Shown here piece after piece: positions 1-10,784 of a stretch of DNA of 64,000 nt. The stretch comes from Campanula takesimana (lineage: Eukaryota; Streptophyta; Magnoliopsida; Asterales; Campanulaceae). The stretch covers positions 989,182 through 1,053,181 of the forward strand of contig JAOWBW010000424.1 in the NCBI GenBank assembly GCA_026119855.1. Reading direction: 5' to 3'. A program made the position numbers and the translations under genes. How positions within the stretch are numbered: the stretch's first letter is position 1; the number at the start of each line of letters is the position of its first letter. The notes beneath the pieces are model-generated. The model saw nothing but the letters and a program-made list of their open reading frames with translations. It did not search any database and was not told where the DNA came from.

Positions 1-629
1 AAAAGTTGACATTTTCAGACGTCTCTTAAAATGAAATTTGGACACTCATTTAGGGACATATGTAGTAGTAGTATTTACCTATCATCCCATCCACGTGACT
101 TGCACATCCCTATCTATGTTTTTTCTTTACAACCTGTACAATTAGGACTGGTATGATTCAGATTCAAGGGTTCAAACTTGTAAAAGAATTTCCATTTAAT
201 TTACATATTATTTATTCAAAAGAAAGAAGAAGAAATATCATAACCTGCTTTGACGTCAAAGAGTAGCCTTTGACTCAATGTAAAAGAGAGAATTGAAAGT
301 TGAGTTGAATGGCAATGTCTTGGTCATGGTGGTCATAATAGGCCAAATATCTGATGTGGAGTATATTTCAAAGATAAGGTTATATTACCCCCACACCCCC
401 AATGAACTGTAATGCACTCTGTTAGGGATATGGGGGTGAATTGAACCTATTTTGGGCCGATACAATTTAACAGTACAGAAGTTACTTCAAATCAACGCTC
501 GAAATTAGATTAAAAGGTCGAGATTGAAAACGCGTCGGACAGCTCTGCACAGGCACCAGATTAGATAATCAAGCTCGAGCTTAAACGAAAAAACTAGCAT
601 AAACATTAAAAAAAAAAAAAAAAAAAAAA
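1..629. other. AT-rich intergenic sequence, no gene seen
   Basis: No convincing reading frame or element end is visible before position 630. A perfect 14-bp palindrome, CTTTGACGTCAAAG, lies at 248-261 with a nearby TTGACT. Such sequences occur in plant promoters (ACGT-core and W-box-like), but no gene is visible to attach them to. A run of 22 A occupies 608-629. Confidence 0.5.
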
Positions 630-888
630 CTCCCTCGGTCTTATTCCAAATTGCAAAATTTGTCATTTTAGATGTTTCACTTAAAATTGCAAAGTCCCAC
701 TTACTATTTCCTACCTACTTTATCTCTCACACTCAACTACCTACCCACACAACCACTACAAGAAAGATGACAATTAGTGGCATTAAGATAGTGACATTAT
801 GTTAATAAAAGACACTATAATTACATATACTCCCTCTGTTTCAAAATACATACTATCGTTTTAAACTTTTTTACACATATCAAGAAAT

Positions 889-1010
889 GAGTAAACCACA
901 AAATGGACCCGCGTACTATTGCCCAAACATCAATTTGACATGCGTACTATCAACTCAGTAAATGTACCTTGCGTACTATAGTTTTATTATCCATATCCCT
1001 GAGATTTGTA
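889..1010 (+). repeat. MULE left terminal inverted repeat
   Basis: Begins GAGTAAACCACAAAATGG and contains three GCGTACTAT repeats. Matches the reverse complement of 10443-10564 at 119 of 122 positions; the three mismatches are A/C differences near 921-942. Confidence 0.9.
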
Positions 1011-1265
1011 ACGCCAGTTAAAAACATAACGAGGTTGTTAATATCTTAACAAAAAGTAGACTTATGATATTTACAAATATGACTCTAATGTTCAAATTAT
1101 TTCACTTTACTCTTGAATCTTAGTGAATGTTAGAAAACTAATTAAAAAAGGTCATGTACATATCCGACTAAAGTGTGCAGCCAGTTCCATTTTGAAGTAC
1201 CCTTTTGCAATATACATACATGGCTTCCAACCAAACCCACCAGCAGGGTCGTATGAACCTCCCAA

Positions 1266-1468
1266 CTAAATATCGTTCACCGTGTAGCTCCGGCAATGTG
1301 GCGCGCCACGCCAGACAGCTGAGCCGCCGTAGTTAGAGCTCGACTCTAAGTCCGACTGACCCGAGTAGAAGAAATCTGGGATTTTGGGTCCGAGATGCGG
1401 CGACCCATCGTTGTGAAAATACAGATGCTCTTTGAGATAGAAGTCATCAATTATATAAGCCTTTCCAC
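1266..1468 (-). pseudogene. Captured gene fragment, downstream part (unknown protein)
   Basis: On the minus strand an open frame runs from the Copia-1 insertion point to a TAG at 1266-1268. Its composition is protein-like (Asp, Tyr, Phe and Ser rich; ends ...SYTVNDI) and GC-richer than the surroundings. If Copia-1 and one TCCAC duplication are ignored, the frame continues without interruption into the part at 9985-10085, across a Gly-rich stretch. I do not recognise the family. It is most simply a host exon fragment captured by the Mutator-like element and later split by Copia-1. No intact start codon or complete domain is visible. Confidence 0.5.
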
Positions 1469-2978
1469 TGTTGGGTTTCCAAGTAACATGCGCAGCGGAA
1501 TATAGCAATTAAATTTTTAAGAAACCCAAAGCCATAGATCCGTTCATATGATTAAATCAAATACAACAAGATGAATAGAGGAATAACTAACCCTTGATGG
1601 CTATGAATTTTTCTCTTCGGTCTTGGTGGAGATCTTGAAGCTTTATCACGAACAAATCACGAACTTTGTAAGATGATAAAATTCACCCTCTAGCGGTATC
1701 CACACTTCGAACGAATATCAAAGGAACTTCTTCGATCTTGGTTGCTAGACCAATAATTGTAAAACACGCTTTCACAATTTAATAAAGAACTATATGGAAT
1801 TTATTTTGTGAATTATTTTGTTCCTCAATCAATGATATTTTAGAACAAAATAAAATCTCTCTCAAACTCTTTGAGACTCACAAAAGCACTTGTTGTTATG
1901 GTCTGGTCGAATTGGTGTTTTTATACACAATTAAGACCTATTCCAAATAGGTAACTTGTGCCAAAAACCATTCCTAATCGAATTAGGAAATTTCCAATCG
2001 GCATACCGGGCGCCTGCCTGGTCCTACCCAGGCGCCCGCTTGTTTGGACAGAAAGTCCAATTCTTTTCCGGCTTGTTCAGGCGCCCGCCTGGTGCAACCC
2101 AAGCGCCCGCTTGGTTGACCAGGAGGCCCAGAACTTTCCAGAAATTCCTTGGAAGTCCTCCGACCCTAAATGCCAATATAGTCCTTTTATTTAAGATTCG
2201 TTCTATTGTGTGTGACCCTCTAGGATTATACTAAGTTGGCAATGGGCTCAAACACGATCCCATAAGATATGATTAGGTTCTAGCAAACCGTCATACCTAC
2301 CCAAATAGTATAACTAGATACAAGTTCGCATTCCTTTAGAATATGTCACAATCCCTTTGTCCACGATGTCATTGAACACAAGTCATGGTCAAACAGTCAA
2401 CTTGTTTTGTTCAATACTTTCTCGATTCCGAATATGTTGATAATCCAAATGACATTGATCCAATCAATTCATTTGAGTCCGGCCGAACATTTCATCAACA
2501 TCATTCCTACGAGAGGCCCAAGCTTGACATCTCTCCGTGGAGGGACAAATCCATTTAGCTTATTATTCTTCCCAACGAGAATCCGATTATGCCAATCATA
2601 CCCTTTATAACTACCGTGTTAAGGTAGCGTTTGAATATGTCAAACACAATGTTCATCAAGTGGAAGACTATAATAACTTCATGTCTAAGGATTCAAATGA
2701 CATAACTAATATGAGATATATGTTCGACATAGACCATGACATAAATCTCATACAGCGGGTCATGTCCAGTACCTTGTTCCAAACAAGTACCCATAAATTT
2801 AACATGATCATCCCATGATCATTTAACCTTTATACTAGTGCTTAATAAGTACCAGGGACGGGGATTATTATAAGTAAACATGAACAACAATAATAATCAA
2901 AACATCTCTTTATTGATATGAAATAAATGATAACAATTACAATGTTTATTAAACGTGCCTAGGGCACCACTACCAACA
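1469..2978 (-). repeat. Copia-1 3' LTR
   Basis: Runs TGTTGGGTTTCC...CACTACCAACA. It holds a minus-strand TATA box (GTGTATAAAAACA read on the minus strand, 1917-1929) and four copies of a CpG-rich motif related to (A/G)GCGCCCGC(C/T)TG at about 2007-2114. Reading frames inside it are conserved between the two LTRs only because the LTRs are near-identical; they are not genes. Confidence 0.95.
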
Positions 2979-2990
2979 ATCTCCCACTTG
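2979..2990 (-). other. Copia-1 polypurine tract
   Basis: The minus strand reads CAAGTGGGAGAT directly against the 3' LTR, the usual plus-strand primer of plant copia elements. Confidence 0.85.
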
Positions 2991-2992
2991 CC

Positions 2993-5900
2993 CTAGGCCC
3001 AATCTCCCATGTATCTAATACCCATGGACCTAACATGACCATCATGTTTAGCTTGTGGAAGTCCCTTTGTTAGTGGGTCCGCAACATTGTCATCAGTAGG
3101 TACTCTGCATATATTTACGTCTCCCCTATCAACGATCTCTCGAATGATATGAAAACGCCTAAGTATGTGTTTGGATTTCTGATGTGCTCTTGGTTCCTTT
3201 GCTTGAGCAATAGCACCATTATTATCACAATAAAGGTCTATTGGATTAGCAATACTATGAACCACTTCAAGTTCAGTTATGAACTTCTTAATCCAAACAG
3301 CTTCCTTTGCAGCATCCGATGCAGCAATATACTCAGCTTCTGTTGTAGAATCAGCGGTTGTACTTTGCTTGGAACTCTTCCAGCTTACAGCTCCACCATT
3401 TAACATAAACACAAAACCCGATTGCGATCGGCTATCATCTTTGTCGGTTTGGAAGCTTGCATCCGTGTAAGCATTTACAACGAGATCATCTTCCATTCCT
3501 CCATAGACTAAAAACGAGTCTTTAGTTCTTCTCAAGTACTTAAGAATCGCTTTTACAGCTATCCAGTGATTTTCGCCAGGGTCGGATTGGTATCTACTTG
3601 TCATGCTCAAAGCATAAGACACATCCGGCCTAGTACAAATCATGGCATACATGATGGACCCAATTGCCGAAGCATATGGAACATCATTCATTTTCTCACG
3701 CTCATCGTTTGTCTTAGGACATTGAGTCTTGCTTAGAGAAACTCCATGTAACACGGGCAAGGTGCCTCTCTTAGAATTTTCCATACGGAATCTTCTAATG
3801 ACCTTGTCAATGTATGTACTTTGGCTTAAACCAAGTAGCCTCCTTGATCTATCTCTATAGATCTTAATGCCAAGAATATATGCGGCTTCACCCATATCTT
3901 TCATTGCGAAGCACTTTCCTAACCAAGTCTTCACAGACTGAAGTGTAGGAATGTCGTTTCCAATGAGCAATATGTCATCCACATATAAAATAAGGAATAG
4001 CACTATGCTCCCACTAATCTTCTTGTATACACAAGGCTCATCTTCGTTCTTGATGAAACCAAACTCTTTGACCGATTCATCAAAACGGAGATTCCAACTC
4101 CTTGAAGCTTGCTTCAATCCATAGATGGATCTTTGCAATTTGCATACCTTAGAATCTTGTTCAAAACCTTCTGGTTGTGTCATATACACATCCTCTTGGA
4201 GTTTTCCATTCAGGAAAGCGGTTTTGACGTCCATCTGCCATATTTCATAGTCATGATATGCGGCAATGGCAAGCAAAATTCATATAGACTTGATCATTGC
4301 TACGGGTGAAAAGGTCTCATCATAGTCAATACCATGAACTTGCCTATAACCCTTCGCTACAAGCCTAGCTTTGTAAGTATGCACCTTCCCATCCATGTCA
4401 GTCTTCTTCTTGAAGACCCATTTGCATCCTATGGTTTTTACACCTTCGGGCGCATCAATCAAATTCCAAACTTGATTGTCTTGCATGGATTGCAATTCGG
4501 ATTCCATGGCTCCAAGCCACTTGTCCGAATCAGGAGAAGACATCGCCTCTTGGTAGGTTGACGGTTCATCATTCTCAATGATTTCTACCTCATTACTATC
4601 TGTTATGAGAAATCCATATCTCTCGGGCTCGGATCGTAACCTACTAGATCTGCGAGATGCTTGTGTATTTTGAACAGGTTCCACAACTCCTTGTGGTTCT
4701 TGTTCTTGTTCCACTATTGGTTCACTGTTATTTTCTGGGTCTCGAATTTCTTCAAGATTTATTTTACTCCCACTGATTTCTTTGGAGAGAAACTCTTTCT
4801 CTAGAAAGACACCAGTTCGGGCAACAAACACTTTGTTGTCCTCTCGGTTGTAAAAGTAATATCCTTTAGTTTCCTTAGGATATCCCACGAAAATACATTT
4901 ATCAGATTTGTGTGCTAGTTTGTCAGAGATAAGTCTCTTGACATAAACTTCGCAACCCCAAATCTTTATGAAAGATAAACTAGGTTTCTTTCCACTCCAC
5001 ATCTCATATGGAGTCTTTGGAAGCGATTTAGTTGGAACTTGATTTAGTGTGAAAGCAGCGGTTTCTAGGGCGTAACCCCAAAAGGATATTGGAAGATCAA
5101 CTTGACTCATCATTGATCAAACCATGTCTAACAAAGTCCGATTTCTCCTCTCAGACACACCATTCCATTGTGGTGTTCCGGGCGGAGTCAATTGTGAAAC
5201 TATTCCACAATTCTTTAGATGATCATCAAATTCTTGACTTAAGTATTCACCACCTCGATCTGATCGAAGTGCCTTTATACTTTTGCCAAGTTGTTTTTCT
5301 ACTTCATTTTGAAATATTCTAAATATCTCAAATGCTTCACTTTTATGTTTCATTAGGTAAACATACCCAAATCTACTATAATCATCAGTGAAGGTTATGA
5401 AGTATTGAAATCCTACCCTAGCATTGCTACTTAATGGTCCGCATACATCGGAATGTATCAACCCCAATAAGTCGCTTGCCCTTTCACCCAACTTGGTAAA
5501 AGGTGTCTTAGTCATTTTTCCAAGAAGACATGACTCACAAGTATCATATGACTCTAAGTCACATGAACCCAAAAGTCCGTCCCCATGGAGTTTTGAGATA
5601 CGCTTCTCATTAATATGACCAAGACGGCAATGCCACAAATAAGTATGATTTACATCATTAGGTTTAGATTTCTTATTTACATGATAGACATTATTTTCAT
5701 TCTTGACATCCAAGATATAAAGGCCATTAAATGAATTAGCAATACCATAAAGCACATCATTTAAATAAATAGAAAATTTCTTATTCTCAATAAGAAACTT
5801 AAAACCTTCATTATCCAAACAAGAAATTGAAATAATATTTCTGCTTAAATCCGGAACATAATAACAATTGTTCAAAACAAGAATTAATCCGGAAGGTAAA

Positions 5901-6946
5901 GTGACTTCATAAGTCCCTACGGCTAATGCAGCAACTCTTGCTCCATTCCCCACGCGTAGATCTACTTCACCTTCTTTAAGCAGTCTCCTATTCTTTAGTC
6001 CCTGCACATTTAGACAAATGTGAGAACCACATCCGGTATCCAATACCCAAGAATCAGTGGTAGAAAGGAGAATATCTATCATATAGATACCTGAAGTCGA
6101 CGCAGCCTTGCTGCTCTTCTTCTTCTTTTGCTCTTCCAAGAAAGCCTTGCAATTTCGTTTCCAATGACCAATTTCTTGACAATGGAAACAGATTGCATCC
6201 TTTTGTGAATCGGGTTTTTCCTCAGAAGCCTTGGCAACCTTTGCCTTGCTTATCTTGGGTTTAACAACTTTTGCCTTACCCTTGCCTTTGGCACCAGGCT
6301 TCTTCCCATCATGAACCAAGAGCACGGGAGAACCTTTCTCCACAATTTTCATCTCTGCAGTTTTGAGCATCCCATGCAGCTCAGAGAGATTCTTATCCAT
6401 TCCATGCATGTTATAATTCATCACAAACTGATTATAACTTTTAGGCGAATTAAGAATGAGATCCGTGGCTAGCTCCAATGGGATTGGATAGCCAAGTTTC
6501 TCAAGGTGCTCTACATAACCTTTCATTTTAAGAAAGTGAGGACTCACTTGTTGCCCTTCATTCATTTTACTAGTAGTGAATGCAACAATGGTCTTGTACC
6601 TCTCTTGCCTAGCTTGCTCTTGAAACATAGTTCTCAACTCCACGCCTATCTCATAGGCTTCCAAATGTTCCAAACTTTGTTGGAGTTTTGAACACATAGC
6701 AGCAAGCATGAGACAACTTACATCTCTAGAATCATTACGATGTTTCTTGTAATTGTCTCTTTCTACCCTAGGGGCAGTAGGCGGTGGTTCAGCGGGGAGA
6801 GGCCCATCGAGAATGTACAACTTATCTTCTTGCCTAAGAACAATTCTTATGCTATGGATCCAATCCATAAAGTTTGTACCATTCTCTTCGAGCTTATCCT
6901 TCTCAAGGATCGATCGCAACGACATTGATTGAGTGTTATTAGTCAT
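2993..6946 (-). pseudogene. Copia-1 gag-pol polyprotein with two nonsense codons
   Basis: A single frame of about 1317 codons starts at ATG 6946 and ends at 2993. In order: a UBN2-type gag; a CCHC zinc knuckle at residues 253-266 (CFHCQEIGHWKRNC); a protease with DTG at 303-305; a GAG-pre-integrase HHCC region; an integrase core with D500, D563 and E599 (35 residues between the last two); RT with YVDD near 3968-3982; and RNase H with STTEAEYIAA. TGA codons at 5117-5119 and 4280-4282 split it into 609, 277 and about 428 residues. All three parts stay in one frame, so no indel is needed. Both stops fall where Arg is expected from copia family knowledge, which fits CGA to TGA change by deamination of methylated CpG. 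The integrase is cut shortly after its catalytic Glu, and the RT at its start. Confidence 0.93.
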
Positions 6947-8460
6947 TATCTACAAATATGCAAAAATTTCCAAAATTTAATAAGTACCGATTTTCATTAA
7001 AGAGATAAATAATGTATTTTTCAAACAAAATACTCCCACTAAATTATATAACCTTCATATACATCCAATATATAATATAATTCAAATGGGTTAAGATCCA
7101 ACTTTAATTTAATTTCAAGTCCGCTAAGGCGGATTACACAAAATCAAATTAATTAGGTAGACAACTCTTGTCAATCATATCTCATATGACTCTTAGTTCC
7201 TTTTATGAGATTCTTTAAGAAATCCAATTTCAAAAAGCATGTTAAACCTCATCTTTGCCTAGGCCCAAAACTGTTTTGACGCCCAATTAAGTCTAACCAT
7301 TTTAAACGCATAGTTAATGTGTCCCGCTAGGGCGTGCCCACATTATCTATTTTGCTTATACATAAATAAATTTAATGCACCTCGCTAGGGCGAATCTACA
7401 TTAAAATCACTCATGTACTAACAAGTGTTTTAATCATGGCATGCCAATAAAAGACTTAAAACTTTCTTTGAAGGTTCATCACATATAGCATATAACACAT
7501 TTATGAGCACATAATATAAACATGTTACACATCAAGTTTAGCCACTAAATTAATCTCCATTAATTTAAGCATGATATTTATGTGTCATTAGTTTCTCTAT
7601 AATTATGAGGATGAGACTATTTCAACTTTGGTTATTATCTCCAAATCAAGACAACAAGAAGCGCGGTCGAACTAAGCCATTAGGCAACCACAATCCCGCA
7701 CTAATTCAAGAAACCAAGAAAGTAGTCCATGTGGCCGAAACTAAGAAATAGATGGTCTCGATGAACGTAGGCCAATTGCATTCACAATTCCACATGGATC
7801 TCCAATCATTGAATCAAGAACCTTGTTTCTCAATTTTAGCAATTATGAACTCTTCATAATTCTAACTTCGTTTTATCTTTGAGACTTTGATTGCGATCAA
7901 GTTTGGGAAACACAATCTCGATGAACGCAGATTAGCCATCCAAACCTTGAACCAATCTTAGAATCACAAGACTAAAACAAATAGGAAAATCAAACCCCAA
8001 AATCCACACACAAACCAACTACCCAAAACCCATTCCAGATCAACAAGTCTGGACTGGTTCTGTTACTGGTTTTGTCGAATTTATCAAAAATTCCATATTC
8101 AGATTTTAACCAAAATCAGAACAAATTTTGACCACCGAGCGCCCGCCTGCAAAGGACCAGGCGCCCGCTTGAATGGCCAGAATAGCATGGAATTTTAAAG
8201 TTCGAAAATTTTGTCTCAAAATTATTTTTCCCCGATTATTAAAACTTTGATCCAATCAAAATCAATAATCGAAATAATTCAGAATCCACCATAATTTTTA
8301 TTGCGATTGAATCGTGCGATTAAAGTTGGAAAACAATAAACCACATAAAATCACAAAACACATAAACATCATATAATCCAATATTCATATCATGCTTGGC
8401 ACATAAACAATTTATATACACACAACATGATCCAAGTATTGAATTAATCAACATGAACGG
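6947..8460 (-). other. Copia-1 leader between PBS and gag
   Basis: About 1.5 kb of AT-rich untranslated leader without a sizeable reading frame. Two further GCGCCCGC motifs lie at about 8139-8172. Short CGCTAGGGCG-like phrases recur around 7325-7390. Confidence 0.6.
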
Positions 8461-8473
8461 GGCTCTGATACCA
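8461..8473 (-). other. Copia-1 primer binding site (initiator Met tRNA)
   Basis: The minus strand reads TGGTATCAGAGCC one base after the 5' LTR end, the standard complement of the plant initiator-Met tRNA 3' end. Confidence 0.93.
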
Positions 8474-8474
8474 C

Positions 8475-9984
8475 TGTTGGGTTTCCAAGTAACATGCGCA
8501 GCGGAATATAGCAATTAAATTTTTAAGAAACCCAAAGCCATAGATTCGTTCATATGATTAAATCAAATACAACAAGATGAATAGAGGAATAACTAACCCT
8601 TGATGGCTATGAATTTTTCTCTTTGGTCTTGGTGGAGATCTTGAAGCTTTATCACGAACAAATCACGAACTTTGTAAGATGATAAAATTCACCCTCTAGC
8701 GGTATCCACACTTCGAACGAATATCAAAGGAACTTCTTCGATCTTGGTTGCTAGACCAATAATTGTAAAACACGCTTTCACAATTTAATAAAGAACTATA
8801 TGGAATTTATTTTGTGAATTATTTTGTTCCTCAATCAATGATATTTTAGAACAAAATAAAATCTCTCTCAAACTCTTTGAGACTCACAAAAGCACTTGTT
8901 GTTATGGTCTGGCCGAATTGGTGTTTTTATACACAATTAAGACCTATTCCAAATAGGTAACTTGTGCCAAAAACCATTCCTAATCGAATTAGGAAATTTC
9001 CAATCGGCATACCGGGCGCCCGCCTGGTCCTACCCAGGCGCCCGCTTGTTTGGACAGAAAGTCCAATTCTTTTCCGGCTTGTTCAGGCGCCCGCCTGGTG
9101 CAACCCAAGCGCCCGCTTGGTTGACCAGGAGGCCCAGAACTTTCCAGAAATTCCTTGGAAGTCCTCCGACCCTAAATGCCAATATAGTCCTTTTATTTAA
9201 GATTCGTTCTATTGTGTGTGACCCTCTAGGATTATACTAAGTAGGCAATGGGCTCAAACATGATCCCATAAGATATGATTAGGTTCTAGCAAACCGTCAT
9301 ACCTACCCAAATAGTATAACTAGATACAAGTTCGCATTCCTTTAGAATATGTCACAATCCCTTTGTCCACGATGTCATTGAACACAAGTCATGGTCAAAC
9401 AGTCAACTTGTTTTGTTCAATACTTTCTCGATTCCGAATATGTTGATAATCCAAATGACATTGATCCAATCAATTCATTTGAGTCCGGCCGGACATTTCA
9501 TCAACATCATTCCTACGAGAGGCCCAAGCTTGACATCTCTCCGTGGAGGGACAAATCCATTTAGCTTATTATTCTTCCCAACGAGAATCCGATTATTCCA
9601 ATCATACCCTTTATAACTACCATGTTAAGGTAGCATTTGAATATGTCAAACACAATGTTCATCAAGTGGAAGACTATAATAACTTCATGTCTAAGGATTC
9701 AAATGACATAACTAATATGAGATATATGTTCGACATAGACCATGACATAAATCTCATACAGCGGGTCATGTCCAGTACCTTGTTCCAAACAAGTACCCAT
9801 AAATCTAACATGATCATCCCATGATCATTTAGCCTTTATACTAGTGCTTAATAAGTACTAGGGACGGGGATTATTATAAGTAAACATGAACAACAATAAT
9901 AATCAAAACATCTCTTTATTGATATGAAATAAATGATAACAATTACAACGTTTATTAAACGTGCCTAGGGCACCACTACCAACA
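8475..9984 (-). repeat. Copia-1 5' LTR
   Basis: Same length as 1469-2978 with about 14 substitutions. It is the promoter-bearing LTR for this leftward element, with a TATA box on the minus strand around 8924-8931 (TATAAAAA). The GCGCCCGC motifs recur at about 9014-9120. Confidence 0.95.
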
Positions 9985-10205
9985 TCCACCACCCCCACCC
10001 CCACTGCCACGGTAAAAGGGTTTCACAGATGAGTTCATCACCGACGGAGAAAACCCATTTCCCAAATTACTCAACCCGTTGCTCGACCGTTGTAATTCTG
10101 GGGATTCATGAGATCTTCGGGGTGTTGAAAATCAGAGAAATTGGAGGAATTATTCCATGAAGATGAAGGATTTATGAAGCTAAGCGGAGATGGTAGATTA
10201 GAGAT
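9985..10205 (-). pseudogene. Captured gene fragment, upstream part (unknown protein)
   Basis: Read on the minus strand, this stretch gives Ser/Asn/Pro-rich protein-like sequence (for example PSSSWNNSSNFSDFQHPEDL), then a one-base frame shift near 10075-10080, then a frame through FYRGSGGGGGG that reaches the Copia-1 TSD and resumes at 1463 on the other side. Low-complexity Ser/Asn and poly-Gly tracts are common in plant regulatory proteins, but the family is not identified. The fragment is non-functional because of the shift and the retroelement insertion. Confidence 0.45.
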
Positions 10206-10359
10206 TCCATTTATGATTTAATTTTTTTTATCGATTTTTTTCTTCAAATTGATGATTATTGTATGATTTTGATTCGATCTCTGCCTGAATTCGTCGGTGT
10301 TATTGCCAATGATTTCCATTGTGGATGAGATAGGTCCGGCTAGAGCTTCCGTGAGCATA

Positions 10360-10445
10360 GTATGGTAGCTTTCCGGCAGATTTCCGGTAGCAGATTGGCT
10401 AAGTTCCCAATCTGCTACCGGAAATCTGCCGGAAAGCTACCATAC
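10360..10445. repeat. Perfect 39-bp inverted repeat (hairpin)
   Basis: Arms 10360-10398 and 10407-10445 are exact reverse complements separated by the 8-base spacer CTAAGTTC. Each arm contains TTTCCGGCAGATTTCCGGTA. It lies just inside the right TIR of the Mutator-like element. Transcribed from either strand it would form a long perfect stem-loop. Confidence 0.9.
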
Positions 10446-10564
10446 AAATCTCAGGGATATGGATAATAAAACTATAGTACGCAAGGTACATTTACTGAGT
10501 TGATAGTACGCAGGTCAAAGTGATGTTGGGGCAATAGTACGCGGGTCCATTTTGTGGTTTACTC
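10443..10564 (-). repeat. MULE right terminal inverted repeat
   Basis: Inverted partner of 889-1010, ending GGTTTACTC and followed directly by the TSD copy ATCAAGAAAT. It overlaps by three bases the end of a 39-bp palindrome arm at 10407-10445. Confidence 0.9.
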
Positions 10565-10784
10565 ATCAAGAAATGCAATCAATACATATGAAAAAGACTT
10601 AAGTACCCCTATCAAGAAATGCAATCACTTAGGTAATTAAATACTTATACAAGAAATAGCTTACAATTAATGAATGAGGGTATAATATACATAAAGGTCA
10701 AAAATTTCTTGAAAAATAGTAAAACATCGAGTATTTTAAAACAAATATAAATTTTAAAACGTTATATTTTTGAAACTGGGGGAG

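Larger units (their letters stand above)
1469..9984 (-). mobile_element. Copia-1, Ty1/copia LTR retrotransposon
   Basis: Two 1510-bp LTRs (1469-2978 and 8475-9984) begin TGTTGG and end CCAACA, and the element is flanked by the 5-bp duplication TCCAC (1464-1468 and 9985-9989). By eye the LTRs differ at about 14 positions (about 1%), mostly transitions, so the insertion is young. An initiator-Met-tRNA primer site lies at 8461-8473 and a polypurine tract at 2979-2990, so the element is transcribed leftwards. The polyprotein order is gag, protease, integrase, RT, RNase H (copia order). Two in-frame stops break the polyprotein. Confidence 0.96.
889..10564. mobile_element. Mutator-like non-autonomous element (Pack-MULE-like)
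   Basis: It has long terminal inverted repeats of 122 bp (889-1010 and 10443-10564) differing at three positions, and a 10-bp target duplication ATCAAGAAAT at 879-888 and 10565-10574. A long TIR with a 9-11-bp TSD is the signature of Mutator-like elements. Removing Copia-1 and one copy of its 5-bp TSD leaves about 1155 bp without a transposase, so it needs a transposase in trans. The interior carries a GC-richer, protein-like stretch that resembles captured host exon sequence. The Copia-1 insertion is younger than this element. Confidence 0.85.
830..10784. mobile_element. Stowaway-like MITE (interrupted)
   Basis: The left end CTCCCTCTGTTTCAAAA and the right end TTTTGAAACTGGGGGAG are imperfect inverted repeats of the CTCCCTCCGTCCC type typical of Stowaway MITEs (Tc1/mariner). 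TA precedes the left end. The right end is followed by CA, which may be a mutated TA. Removing the nested Mutator-like element leaves about 0.27 kb, a normal MITE size. The TSD of the nested element (ATCAAGAAAT) lies inside it on both sides. Confidence 0.5.

Noticed and set aside
1956..2818. Open frames of 67-93 codons repeated at 8962-9824
   Set aside because: They lie inside the two Copia-1 LTRs and repeat only because the LTRs are near-identical. They have no domain and are antisense to the element.
8461..8473. tRNA-like matches next to LTRs
   Set aside because: Only 12-18 bases match tRNA 3' ends. They are primer binding sites, not tRNA genes.
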